Source: a virus. Taken from it: DNA of 34,386 nucleotides. A program made the position numbers and the translations under genes. This document shows positions 13,416-21,362 of the stretch, one piece after another (the stretch's first letter is position 1; the number at the start of each line of letters is the position of its first letter). The stretch spans positions 1 through 34,386 of the IMG/VR virus record IMGVR_UViG_3300030430_002072; one strand, 5' to 3'. The notes beneath the pieces are model-generated. The model ran no database searches and was not told where the DNA came from. It saw only the letters and a list, made by a program, of their open reading frames with translations.

Positions 13416-13802
13416 ATGTCAGCGATGTCAGATTATTTAGAAGAAAAACTTCTCAACCATGTTTTGAGAAACACAGCATTTACACCACCTAGTACAGTCT
13501 ATATTGGACTTTCAACCGGTAGTTTCGGCGATGACAATAGTGGCACAGAATTGAGTGGTAATGGTTATGCTCGACAATCAATAGCATTTGATGCGGCTAG
13601 TGGTGGTGTTTCAGATAATACAAGTAACGTAGACTTTCCGGCCGCAACAGGTTCTCAAGGCACAATCACTCATTTTGGATTGTTTGATGCTAGTAGTGGT
13701 GGTAACTTGCTTATACATGGTGCATTTAGCGCAGGTAAAACTGTAGCTACAGGTGACATTCTACGTATTGCGGCAGGCGAACTAGATATAACTGCGGCTT
13801 AG
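13416..13802 (+). CDS. Conserved phage tail-region protein
   Basis: 128 residues: MSDYLEEKLLNHVLRNTAFTPPSTVYIGL, then GYARQSIAFDAASGG, ITHFGLFDASSGGNLLIHG and a beta tail. This is a widespread small phage family (about 125 residues) usually located in tail modules and variously annotated as tail or hypothetical. It is probably a beta-rich virion protein; its exact place is not known. A second in-frame ATG lies four codons downstream. Confidence 0.8.
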   Translation: MSAMSDYLEEKLLNHVLRNTAFTPPSTVYIGLSTGSFGDDNSGTELSGNGYARQSIAFDAASGGVSDNTSNVDFPAATGSQGTITHFGLFDASSGGNLLIHGAFSAGKTVATGDILRIAAGELDITAA

Positions 13803-13806
13803 TTAC

Positions 13807-14370
13807 ATGGCAACTATGGAGGAGTTAGATGCCTTTGGCACGATGGACTCCCTTGATGCTTTTACATTAGAAGAGTTAGACAATCTTACACTTCACAGTG
13901 CAAGCAGTGCGGTGTCTATTGCACTAACAACTTCTGCAACGTCAAACAGAATATTGAGTGCTTCTTCTGCGGTATCAATAGCAATCACTTCAACAAGTGC
14001 AAGTGGATTGATCCAACCTGTAGGTAGTAATGTAACAATATCTATTACAGAAAGTAGTGCGGCAGGTCTGATAAAAACAGTATCAGAAAGTGTTGCAATT
14101 TCAATAAATGCAACGTCGACTTTTAATGTAATATTTGACGCAAGTGCAGATGCTACCATCAGCATATCAGCAAGTGGTAATGCTAGTTTAATTATGGAAA
14201 TATCAGCAGGTGAAACCATAACATTGTCTGCTGAAGTCATAGGTGAGATACTTGGTGAGTCTTGGTCAGAAGTTACAGTTGGTAGCGAAACATGGTCAGA
14301 GATAGCTGTTGATAATGAAACGTGGACAGAAACATCGCCTGCAACCATAGAGTGGAGTGAGTTACAATGA
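13807..14370 (+). CDS. Repeat-built virion protein (six 20-residue repeats, four Trp repeats)
   Basis: 187 residues. After an acidic head (1-30), residues 31-149 are six consecutive repeats in exact 20-residue register, starting at 31, 51, 71, 91, 111 and 131. Each has the pattern SxVSIxIxxxSxxxxLI, two short beta strands per repeat. Residues 150-187 switch to a 10-residue period with Trp at 153, 163, 173 and 183 in E(S/T)W(S/T)E contexts. This suggests a beta-solenoid or stacked-strand domain plus a Trp ladder, probably a tail or decoration component. It lies between the tail-region protein and the nozzle, and its stop overlaps the nozzle start (ATGA). Confidence 0.8.
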   Translation: MATMEELDAFGTMDSLDAFTLEELDNLTLHSASSAVSIALTTSATSNRILSASSAVSIAITSTSASGLIQPVGSNVTISITESSAAGLIKTVSESVAISINATSTFNVIFDASADATISISASGNASLIMEISAGETITLSAEVIGEILGESWSEVTVGSETWSEIAVDNETWTETSPATIEWSELQ

Positions 14371-15836
14371 TACAATTTGGTGAGTGGTTACCCGATCAAA
14401 GTGATTTAGGCAATCCTGGTGTAATAGAAGCTACAAACGTAATAGCAGGTATTCGTGGTTATAGACCGGTCAGAGGTCTTGCGCCCATATCAAATGCCGC
14501 AGATAATTACATAAGAGGCATTTTTGCTACGAGAAAACAAGACAGAACGGTGCAACTATTTGCAGGTGATAGCAGTAAAATCTATAAATATGCGAGTTCT
14601 GACTCTGATCTGGACAATGTTTCGACAACTGGCAACTACACACTTGGCTCACGAGATGTTTGGAAGTTCGTGCAGTTTGGTAACTCAATATTAGCGGCAA
14701 GTGGACACAATCAAGCACTACAGGAGTTCAATGTCGAAAGTTCAAGTAATTTTGATCCAATTAGTGGAGCGCCTGCGGCAAAACATATTGCAGTTGTGCG
14801 AGATTTTGTTGTTACTGGTAATGTCAAATATAGTGGTAATGTACACTCTGATCGTATTTATTTCGGTGGGATCGGTAGTGCTACTGATTGGACTATCGGA
14901 ACAAATCAAACTGATATACAAGATATACCTGATGCGGGACAGATTACAGGTCTTATAGGTGGTAATTACGGTGTCGTTTTACTTGAGAGAGGTATAGCGC
15001 GTATTGAATATGTCGGCAGTCCTATTATATTTTCTGTAGAAAAAGTAAGTAATGTCGGTTGCGAAATGCCAAACAGTGTTTGTTCATTGGGAACATATGC
15101 GATGTTTTTTCTGTCACCCGACGGATTTTTTATGTTTGATGGTAATAGAGCAATACCGATTGGCGCTGAAAAAGTTGACACATTTTTTTATGATGACTTA
15201 CACCCTGCGCATATAAACAGATTGACTTCAACGATAGATCCGCAAAATCAAGTGGCCATGTGGTCATATGTCAGTAATGCTTCTGTAGATGGTGAGCCAG
15301 ACAGAATACTAGCGTATAATTACGCAATCAAAAAATGGTCATTGTTAGAATTAGCACATGAGTCATTAGGCACTATTTTACTACCAGGAACGACTTTAGA
15401 GCAACTTGATAACATAAATTCTAGTATTGACGCACTGGGTACAAGTTTAGACAGTCCTTTATTTGAGGGTGAAACATTTACACTCGGTGCTTCAAAGGAT
15501 AAAAAAATACATTCGTTTACTGGTGATTTTTTGTCGGCGACTATAGTTACAAAAGAGTTTGAAACTACACCGTTACGATCGTCTGTCATAAACAGCGTTA
15601 CACCGTATGTGACTTCTAAGAATACAGCAGTGCAACCAACATTGACGGTTTCAGTTGGAAGCAGAAACAAACAGGTTGATGCAGTTACATTTACATCTGC
15701 AACGACACTAAACGCAGATAATTTTTGTAACCTAAGAAGTCACGGTCGTTATCATAGAGTCAAAGTACAAACCTCTGGTGACTTCAGATATGCACTTGGT
15801 TGTGATGTAGAGGCTAAGGCACTTGGTAGAAGATAA
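14367..15836 (+). CDS. Tail nozzle / P22 gp10-like protein
   Basis: 489 residues, beta-rich throughout. Motifs include GYRPVRGLAP near 31-40, IRGIFATRK, YGVVLLERGIARIEYVG, and FLSPDGFFMFDGNRAIPIGAEKVDTFF (about 247-273). These are the recurring elements of the beta-propeller nozzle/stabilisation proteins that close the tail tube of P22- and SU10-like podoviruses. The position between adaptor and ejection genes fits. Confidence 0.75.
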   Translation: MIQFGEWLPDQSDLGNPGVIEATNVIAGIRGYRPVRGLAPISNAADNYIRGIFATRKQDRTVQLFAGDSSKIYKYASSDSDLDNVSTTGNYTLGSRDVWKFVQFGNSILAASGHNQALQEFNVESSSNFDPISGAPAAKHIAVVRDFVVTGNVKYSGNVHSDRIYFGGIGSATDWTIGTNQTDIQDIPDAGQITGLIGGNYGVVLLERGIARIEYVGSPIIFSVEKVSNVGCEMPNSVCSLGTYAMFFLSPDGFFMFDGNRAIPIGAEKVDTFFYDDLHPAHINRLTSTIDPQNQVAMWSYVSNASVDGEPDRILAYNYAIKKWSLLELAHESLGTILLPGTTLEQLDNINSSIDALGTSLDSPLFEGETFTLGASKDKKIHSFTGDFLSATIVTKEFETTPLRSSVINSVTPYVTSKNTAVQPTLTVSVGSRNKQVDAVTFTSATTLNADNFCNLRSHGRYHRVKVQTSGDFRYALGCDVEAKALGRR

Positions 15837-16159
15837 TGGTAGACTTTAATTTTAAAAAGTTACCACTAAATGGTGGGAGTCCTCGTGAGGTTTCAACTGC
15901 TGTCAATCTTCTTATAGATGGCAAACATAATGCAAAAGGTAGTGTTACTTTGACAGCATCAACGACAACAACGACAGTAACTGATGTAAGAGTAGGTGAG
16001 GACAGTGTTATATTGTTCGTACCGATCACAGCAAACGCATCAGCAGAATTAGGTGCGGGTGGTATGTTTTTATCTTCAAGAGCAAACAATTCTTTCACGA
16101 TAACACATGCAAACAACTCACAAACAGATAGAACTTTTTTATACACAGTAAACGGATAA
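15836..16159 (+). CDS. Small conserved tail-region protein
   Basis: 107 residues: residues 30-45 (HNAKGSVTLTASTTTTTV), then SVILFVPITANASAELG, MFLSSRANNSFTITHANN and DRTFLYTVNG. This all-beta pattern recurs in small genes next to phage tail and nozzle genes. The start overlaps the nozzle stop (TAATG), and the end overlaps the next start the same way. Probably a virion knob or attachment component; no experimental role known to me. Confidence 0.75.
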   Translation: MVDFNFKKLPLNGGSPREVSTAVNLLIDGKHNAKGSVTLTASTTTTTVTDVRVGEDSVILFVPITANASAELGAGGMFLSSRANNSFTITHANNSQTDRTFLYTVNG

Positions 16160-16590
16160 TGAAATTTTTACCTATACCATCAGAACAAATAGATAGTATG
16201 TGGCCTTATGTAGAACCTGTTTTACAAAAATCAGTGTCACTTACACCCGACAGAATTGAAACAAAAGACGTATATGATGAGGCAAAAAAAGGCAGTTATC
16301 TTGTCTGGATCGTATATGAAGAAAAAAAAGATACAAAAGTTATACAGGCTGTCTTGACTGCTAGAATATCACAATACCCAAAGACGAAAGCCTTATGTAT
16401 AGATTTTGTGGCAGGTCAAAGAATGAAAGAATGGTTACCGATCGTTATGCCTATATTTGAAGATCTTGGTAAGGCAAACGGTTGTACACATATAGAGGGC
16501 TATGGAAGAAAAGCATGGCAAAGATATTTAGAAAAATATGATTGGAAACCAAGACATATACAATATGAAAAGAGGTTAAGTAATGAGTAA
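16159..16590 (+). CDS. GNAT-like acetyltransferase-fold protein
   Basis: 143 residues with an N-terminal helix, KGSYLVWIVYEE and VIQAVLTARISQYP (beta strands 2-4 of the GNAT fold), and a C-terminal CTHIEGYGRKAWQRYLEKYDWKPRHIQYEKRL. The GRKxWxRxLxxxxW ending is typical of the short acetyltransferase-like proteins encoded among podovirus tail genes. The usual acetyl-CoA loop (Q/RxxGxG/A) is not obvious, so enzymatic activity is uncertain. Confidence 0.7.
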   Translation: MKFLPIPSEQIDSMWPYVEPVLQKSVSLTPDRIETKDVYDEAKKGSYLVWIVYEEKKDTKVIQAVLTARISQYPKTKALCIDFVAGQRMKEWLPIVMPIFEDLGKANGCTHIEGYGRKAWQRYLEKYDWKPRHIQYEKRLSNE

Positions 16591-17452
16591 AGGTAGTAGT
16601 GGAAGATCCACGACGACGACTATAAGTAATCCTGTAATACCGCAGTATGTTCAGTCGTTGCAAGAGGAGGCATTTGAAGCGGCAAGACAGTTTCAGCCAG
16701 AGGTGTTTTCTGGTGATAGATTTGCGCCACAGAACCCTTTTGAAACACAACAAATAGAAGCGCTTGGACAATTTGGAACAGACACAGGTGCTATTGATCA
16801 GTTTCGTGACGCAATCAGTGGTATCGCTTTGGGCAACGTTGGCGCACCAGATCTACTGCGACAAGAATATGATAGAGATATAAGTTCAGATTTTCTTAAC
16901 AGAGTGATTGATGACAGACTTGCAGACACAACAAATAGACTTACATCACAGTTTTCAAGAGCAGGTCGTTTAGGTAGTGATGCTTTTGGAACGGCACTTG
17001 GTCGGGGGATAGGAACAGCCGTAGCGCCTATATTAGCACAAAATGAGATAGCTGAAGCACGTAGACGTGCATCACTAGCAAACACAATAGCAAATGCCGA
17101 GAGGCAAGCGGCGGCTTTACAGTTAAGTGCCGCAGGGCAACTGCCAAGAGCGCAGGCTTTAGACTTACAAAGAATTGCAGGTTTAGGTAGCGCAGGGGAA
17201 TTACAAAGAGCAATGGACACAAGACCAATAGTTGCTGAACAACAACGTATTGCAGAACAAACAGAAGCAGATAGACAAAGCCTCAACGCTTTACTTTCTG
17301 CGGCAGGTGCAGGGACTGTGGGTATAGGTACAACAACACAACAAGTTGCTCCACCTGCGGGCGTAGCGCAAACATTATCTGGTTTAGGTCTAATCGCAAG
17401 TGGTTTGGGTGGAAGCACTGGTCTGCTTGGATTAATACCGGGTATACGATAG
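16583..17452 (+). CDS. Putative ejection/internal virion protein 1
   Basis: 289 residues. The N-terminus is Ser/Thr-rich, followed by a long Ala/Gln/Arg-rich helical region (about 95-235) containing TSQFSRAGRLGSDAFGTALGRG and a Gly/Leu-rich hydrophobic C-terminus (about 262-289) that could enter a membrane. This build is typical of podovirus ejection proteins that leave the head with DNA and span the envelope. It overlaps the previous gene by 8 bases. Confidence 0.7.
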   Translation: MSKGSSGRSTTTTISNPVIPQYVQSLQEEAFEAARQFQPEVFSGDRFAPQNPFETQQIEALGQFGTDTGAIDQFRDAISGIALGNVGAPDLLRQEYDRDISSDFLNRVIDDRLADTTNRLTSQFSRAGRLGSDAFGTALGRGIGTAVAPILAQNEIAEARRRASLANTIANAERQAAALQLSAAGQLPRAQALDLQRIAGLGSAGELQRAMDTRPIVAEQQRIAEQTEADRQSLNALLSAAGAGTVGIGTTTQQVAPPAGVAQTLSGLGLIASGLGGSTGLLGLIPGIR

Positions 17453-17461
17453 GAGTAAGAT

Positions 17462-18517
17462 ATGCCATTAGAATTTTTTAGAGATAAAGACGGTAAGAAA
17501 AAAAGTCGTTACATTACACCATCAGAGTCACGCAGAAGAGAACAAGAAAGAGAAGAACGTAGAAGAACAGCCGAAGGATCTGGCGGTGTTGGTGAAGATA
17601 CAAATTATGTAAGACGACTTTTCAATGTGTTTGGAAATGCAGGCACAAGATTAGATAAGATGGTTGATCAAGATCAACTTGAAAGATTGAAAAAATTTCC
17701 AGATTTACAAAGTCCAAGATTTAAGAATGTGCAGAAAAATAGACGCGATGCGGCTAGAAACGAGGGGTTTGATTTTGATAGTCTATTCAGCGCGACTTTG
17801 CCAGATACAGTTGTTAGAGCGCCGGTTGAAGTAAGACCAAGTAGAGGAACAACAGGTGATCGTAGACCAGAGTTAGAAAAAATTAGAGATGAGCAAATTA
17901 TAGGATCAGATCAACCGTTGACTGTTGGTAGATCCTACACAGGTGACAGAACGGGCGGCACAAATCAAGTTTTTGGATCAACTTCCCCAAACACAGTTGG
18001 ACGAAGTATCACGGGTGATCGGCGTATGACTCAAGAAGAGGCTATGGCAAACAGAGATGCTTTCACAAGAGGGAACATTGATCTATTTTTTCCAGGCAGA
18101 AATCCAGTGCCTGTTTCAGCAGGCACACCGTTGACACCAACTGTTGGTGGCTTTAGTAGAAACTTAATTGGTTTACTAAATCAAAATGTTGGGAATTTGG
18201 TACCAGGAGCAAATCAATTTCCTGTTGGTATAGCACCGTTTGGAGGAAGCAGAGGTCTAGGTAAAGGTCTTGACTTCTTTGCAAATCAAGAGTTAAGATC
18301 AGCTATTGCCGGCACACCTTTATTTATTGACGAAAGTTTACCATTCAGTACACGCGGTTCATCAATTAATGTTGGAAATTTTGGTCAAGGTTTTGATATC
18401 TTTGGCAATCCGATGACACCGCAAATGCAACAACAAAGAGTAACCGACGCTTTTGGTTTTTTGCAAAATCTAGAGGATAACGAAAGACTTCTAGGTTACA
18501 ACTTAAATATATTATAG
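17462..18517 (+). CDS. Putative internal virion protein 2 (repeat-containing)
   Basis: 351 residues, not recognised by family. The N-terminal 40 residues are Arg/Glu-rich helix. Residues about 115-190 contain three imperfect repeats built around a TGDR core (RGTTGDRR, TVGRSYTGDRT, TVGRSITGDRR). The rest is Gly/Asn/Phe-rich and low in secondary structure. It has a strong ribosome site (AGGAG). The position between two ejection-type proteins suggests it is packaged in the head. Confidence 0.65.
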   Translation: MPLEFFRDKDGKKKSRYITPSESRRREQEREERRRTAEGSGGVGEDTNYVRRLFNVFGNAGTRLDKMVDQDQLERLKKFPDLQSPRFKNVQKNRRDAARNEGFDFDSLFSATLPDTVVRAPVEVRPSRGTTGDRRPELEKIRDEQIIGSDQPLTVGRSYTGDRTGGTNQVFGSTSPNTVGRSITGDRRMTQEEAMANRDAFTRGNIDLFFPGRNPVPVSAGTPLTPTVGGFSRNLIGLLNQNVGNLVPGANQFPVGIAPFGGSRGLGKGLDFFANQELRSAIAGTPLFIDESLPFSTRGSSINVGNFGQGFDIFGNPMTPQMQQQRVTDAFGFLQNLEDNERLLGYNLNIL

Positions 18518-18526
18518 GAGTTAAAT

Positions 18527-19819
18527 ATGGTCGCATTTTTACCTGCTTTAGGTGCTTTAGGCACAAGTGCGTTACGTTTTGGGCCAAGACTGTTGCAGAC
18601 TGGCAGAGGTTTGTTGCAAAGAGGAGGGGGTATACCGCAAAGTTCACGACAGTTTTTAGATCCAGATTTTCTAAGAACAGCTTTTTTAGAATCTGCTAAA
18701 AGACGTCCAGTAAGAACAGCTATAGGAGGCGGTGCTATTGGTAACCTCTTGTTTCCTCCAGATTTTTCTGGTGGATCGGGTACACAGACACCTGGTACAG
18801 GTGTTCCTATAAATCCAGGGCCGATTACGTCAGAAACAACAACGCAAGACACCATTCAGACTCCAGATATTTCCACGTCTGATGACGATGATGATCGTGG
18901 TTCTTTTCTCGCTAATGCACAAAATTTATTTGGTGATACAAACAGATTACAAAACATCATAACAGGTGTAGGTTTACTTGAGGGGTTAAGTCCAGAAGAA
19001 GCAGTCAAAGTAGGTGCGTCAATCAAAGGCATACCAAGAGGCCCAGTTGATACTGAGGTTTACGATACACGTTTGAAACGAGTTGTATACACAGGAAACT
19101 CATCTGATGCAACAGTGACCAATTTTTCAAATGACACTAGTGGTCGATATTTGATACAAGATAGAGGCAAAGATGCTGAAAGGTATTTCGAGAGGGAGCA
19201 AAAAAGAGAAGAGGGAAAAATAAAAGTTTCTGAAAAAGCGATTGAGGAGTTTGCAAAAAATATTGATGACATGACAGAAGTCAACGCATTAGTTGATCAA
19301 GTTTTAGAATTGATCGAGAGCGGTGAATTGGACACAGGTGTTACAAAACCATTTACAACACTTGGGAAAAGGTTAACTGGTGGTATTTTTGGTGACGTTA
19401 CAAATGAAGAATTATTAAATGCACTTAATACAAAATTGGCAGTTTTACAAAGAGTCCCAGGATCTGGTCAGACCTCTGATATTGAGTTTGAGGCATATAG
19501 AGCGGCGACAGTTGGGTTGGGTAGAACAGAAGATTACAACAAACAGACATTAAGACGTGTGCAAGTTGCAAGTCGCATGATTGAGTCAAAATTAGCATAT
19601 ATAACTGATCAAGTTTATAATGAGGGTGCAACTTATGCAGACGCTCTAAAAGAATTTAGTGATCAATTTAGCAAAGAGAACTACGAATTTATTGCTAGAG
19701 TTATGGGTGTTGACGGCGTGATCACAGATGTTACTACACAAAAAATTGAACCCGGTAAAGAATATTATATTCTGGATAAAAATAGTGATAAATACCAATC
19801 AATAGAGTTAGTGAGATAA
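18527..19819 (+). CDS. Putative internal virion protein 3
   Basis: 430 residues. Residues 1-80 are hydrophobic/Gly-rich with a possible membrane-interacting segment (VAFLPALGALGTSALRFG; RTAIGGGAIGNLLF). Residues 80-125 are a Thr/Pro linker ending in an Asp run (DDDDD). The C-terminal half is a long helical region (VSEKAIEEFAKNIDDMTEVNALVDQVLELIE; YADALKEFSDQFSKENYEFI). This matches ejection-protein architecture rather than any enzyme. It has a good ribosome site (AGGAG). Confidence 0.65.
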   Translation: MVAFLPALGALGTSALRFGPRLLQTGRGLLQRGGGIPQSSRQFLDPDFLRTAFLESAKRRPVRTAIGGGAIGNLLFPPDFSGGSGTQTPGTGVPINPGPITSETTTQDTIQTPDISTSDDDDDRGSFLANAQNLFGDTNRLQNIITGVGLLEGLSPEEAVKVGASIKGIPRGPVDTEVYDTRLKRVVYTGNSSDATVTNFSNDTSGRYLIQDRGKDAERYFEREQKREEGKIKVSEKAIEEFAKNIDDMTEVNALVDQVLELIESGELDTGVTKPFTTLGKRLTGGIFGDVTNEELLNALNTKLAVLQRVPGSGQTSDIEFEAYRAATVGLGRTEDYNKQTLRRVQVASRMIESKLAYITDQVYNEGATYADALKEFSDQFSKENYEFIARVMGVDGVITDVTTQKIEPGKEYYILDKNSDKYQSIELVR

Positions 19820-19820
19820 C

Positions 19821-21347
19821 ATGGCAATATCCATAGAAGAATTGAGAAACAGCACAAAAAAAATTCAACAGCAAGATGATCCTCTAGACAGTAATTTTGC
19901 TACTGATTTAATATCAAACATACCTCAGTCTGCCGCTAAATTTGTAAGAGATGTTCTAACACCAGTATTAGATCCGCAAGGTTTTGTCACAGATGTTGGT
20001 GATTTAGCTTTAAGCATTGTTTCAAAAATACCAGGTGTTCCTGGTGACGAGTCAACTGCCAACGCTGTAGGCTCTTTTCTGAAAGAGCGTTACGGAGGAA
20101 AAGCGAATATAGTAAGAACAATGAGAGATGATCCTGTTGGTTTTGTTGGTGATCTATCATTGTTGTTTGTCGGTGGTGGTGCGGCACTTAGGGCAGGTAA
20201 ATTAGGGACAGTTGCAGACGAAATAGGCGCAGGTGCTATAACTACAGGCCAAACGATTGATCCTTTAGTCCAAGCCGGTCGTTTAGCCGATGAGATTGGT
20301 GCTTTTGGTGATATTGCCACTGCGGCCTCTGTTCGTAATATACAAGCGGCGGCCTCTGGTGTAAAACCACAAGCGCTAGAGATAGCGTTCCGTGAGGGCG
20401 CAACCGATCAAGGTTTCAAAGATGCAAGAACAGGTAAACTTTCACAAGAAGATATCGTTCGTAACGCAGAAAAAAAAGTGAAAGATTTCTCAACTCAAAT
20501 TAATGAAAAACTTACTGAGGCAGGAGTAGCCGCAAAGCTAAAAACAAAGAAACTTACAGACACGCAAATCAACAGACTGTCAAAAGCTGTAGAAGAAATT
20601 AAGAAAGATAACATGGTTTCCGGACAGTCTAGTCTTGACAGAAGAGAAATTAGTTTGTTGAACAAAATTGAAAAAGATATTCAAGATCTTTTGTCTGACA
20701 AAAGTAGATACAATGCAGAAAATTTAAGAGTTGTAATAAGAAAAGTAGATAAATTACGTCCTGCGCCTACTGACGCAAACCGTGTAGCAAGGGGAATACA
20801 TAGCAGAATAAGAGCAGATATAAAAAGAATCTTTGACGATACTCCCGGAGTTTCTCAAGATTACAAAAATGCTTTATCAGAATTTTCAGACAATCAAAGA
20901 AAGATTGATAGAGCAAAAAGTGAACTCGGTCTTGGAAAAAAAGATACCTCTAAAGAAAGCACAATATTTAACAACTTGAAAGCAACTTTGAGATCAACTG
21001 ACAGTATACCAGAAAACGTTTTACTTGACATACCTGGCGGACGAGAAGTGTTAAATCAAGTAGCGGGTAATCTGTCAAAAGAATTTTTGCCTGGTGAGTT
21101 TTTGAGAACAGCGCCTGGACTTGGAATTGGTGGTGGTCTTACTCTATTTACTGGTAATCCTCTACCGTTAGTTGCAAGTGGTGTAGCAATCAGTCCAAGA
21201 ATAGGATCTGAATTACAAACTTTAGCAGGTCAAGCTAGACGTGCCGTTCCAAGACTAAGAGCAGGGTTATTAGAAGATTTGAGAGGGCCGTTGACAGCTA
21301 TAAGACCGCTCGAACAATCGTTTACAGAAACAGAAGATTTACGTTAA
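19821..21347 (+). CDS. Putative internal virion/DNA-ejection protein 4
   Basis: 508 residues. The N-terminal section (IPQSAAKFVRDVLTPVLDPQG, then FLKERYGG and RTMRDDPVGFVGDLSLLFVGGGAAL, about 34-120) is a segment I know from large ejection or tail-channel proteins of many phages (QSAAxF...P...; RYG...DPVGxxxDL). The centre is helical and Lys-rich. Near 415-455 there is a Gly/Leu/Pro hydrophobic stretch. It follows the previous gene by one base and probably forms the trans-envelope channel with its neighbours. Confidence 0.75.
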   Translation: MAISIEELRNSTKKIQQQDDPLDSNFATDLISNIPQSAAKFVRDVLTPVLDPQGFVTDVGDLALSIVSKIPGVPGDESTANAVGSFLKERYGGKANIVRTMRDDPVGFVGDLSLLFVGGGAALRAGKLGTVADEIGAGAITTGQTIDPLVQAGRLADEIGAFGDIATAASVRNIQAAASGVKPQALEIAFREGATDQGFKDARTGKLSQEDIVRNAEKKVKDFSTQINEKLTEAGVAAKLKTKKLTDTQINRLSKAVEEIKKDNMVSGQSSLDRREISLLNKIEKDIQDLLSDKSRYNAENLRVVIRKVDKLRPAPTDANRVARGIHSRIRADIKRIFDDTPGVSQDYKNALSEFSDNQRKIDRAKSELGLGKKDTSKESTIFNNLKATLRSTDSIPENVLLDIPGGREVLNQVAGNLSKEFLPGEFLRTAPGLGIGGGLTLFTGNPLPLVASGVAISPRIGSELQTLAGQARRAVPRLRAGLLEDLRGPLTAIRPLEQSFTETEDLR

Positions 21348-21362
21348 TAAAAGGATATAAAT

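Noticed and set aside
16798-17418. 206-codon minus-strand open frame antisense to an ejection-type gene
   Set aside because: The plus-strand gene fits the operon with overlaps on both sides; the antisense product is Ala/Ser/Cys/Leu-rich low-complexity sequence without signals for translation.
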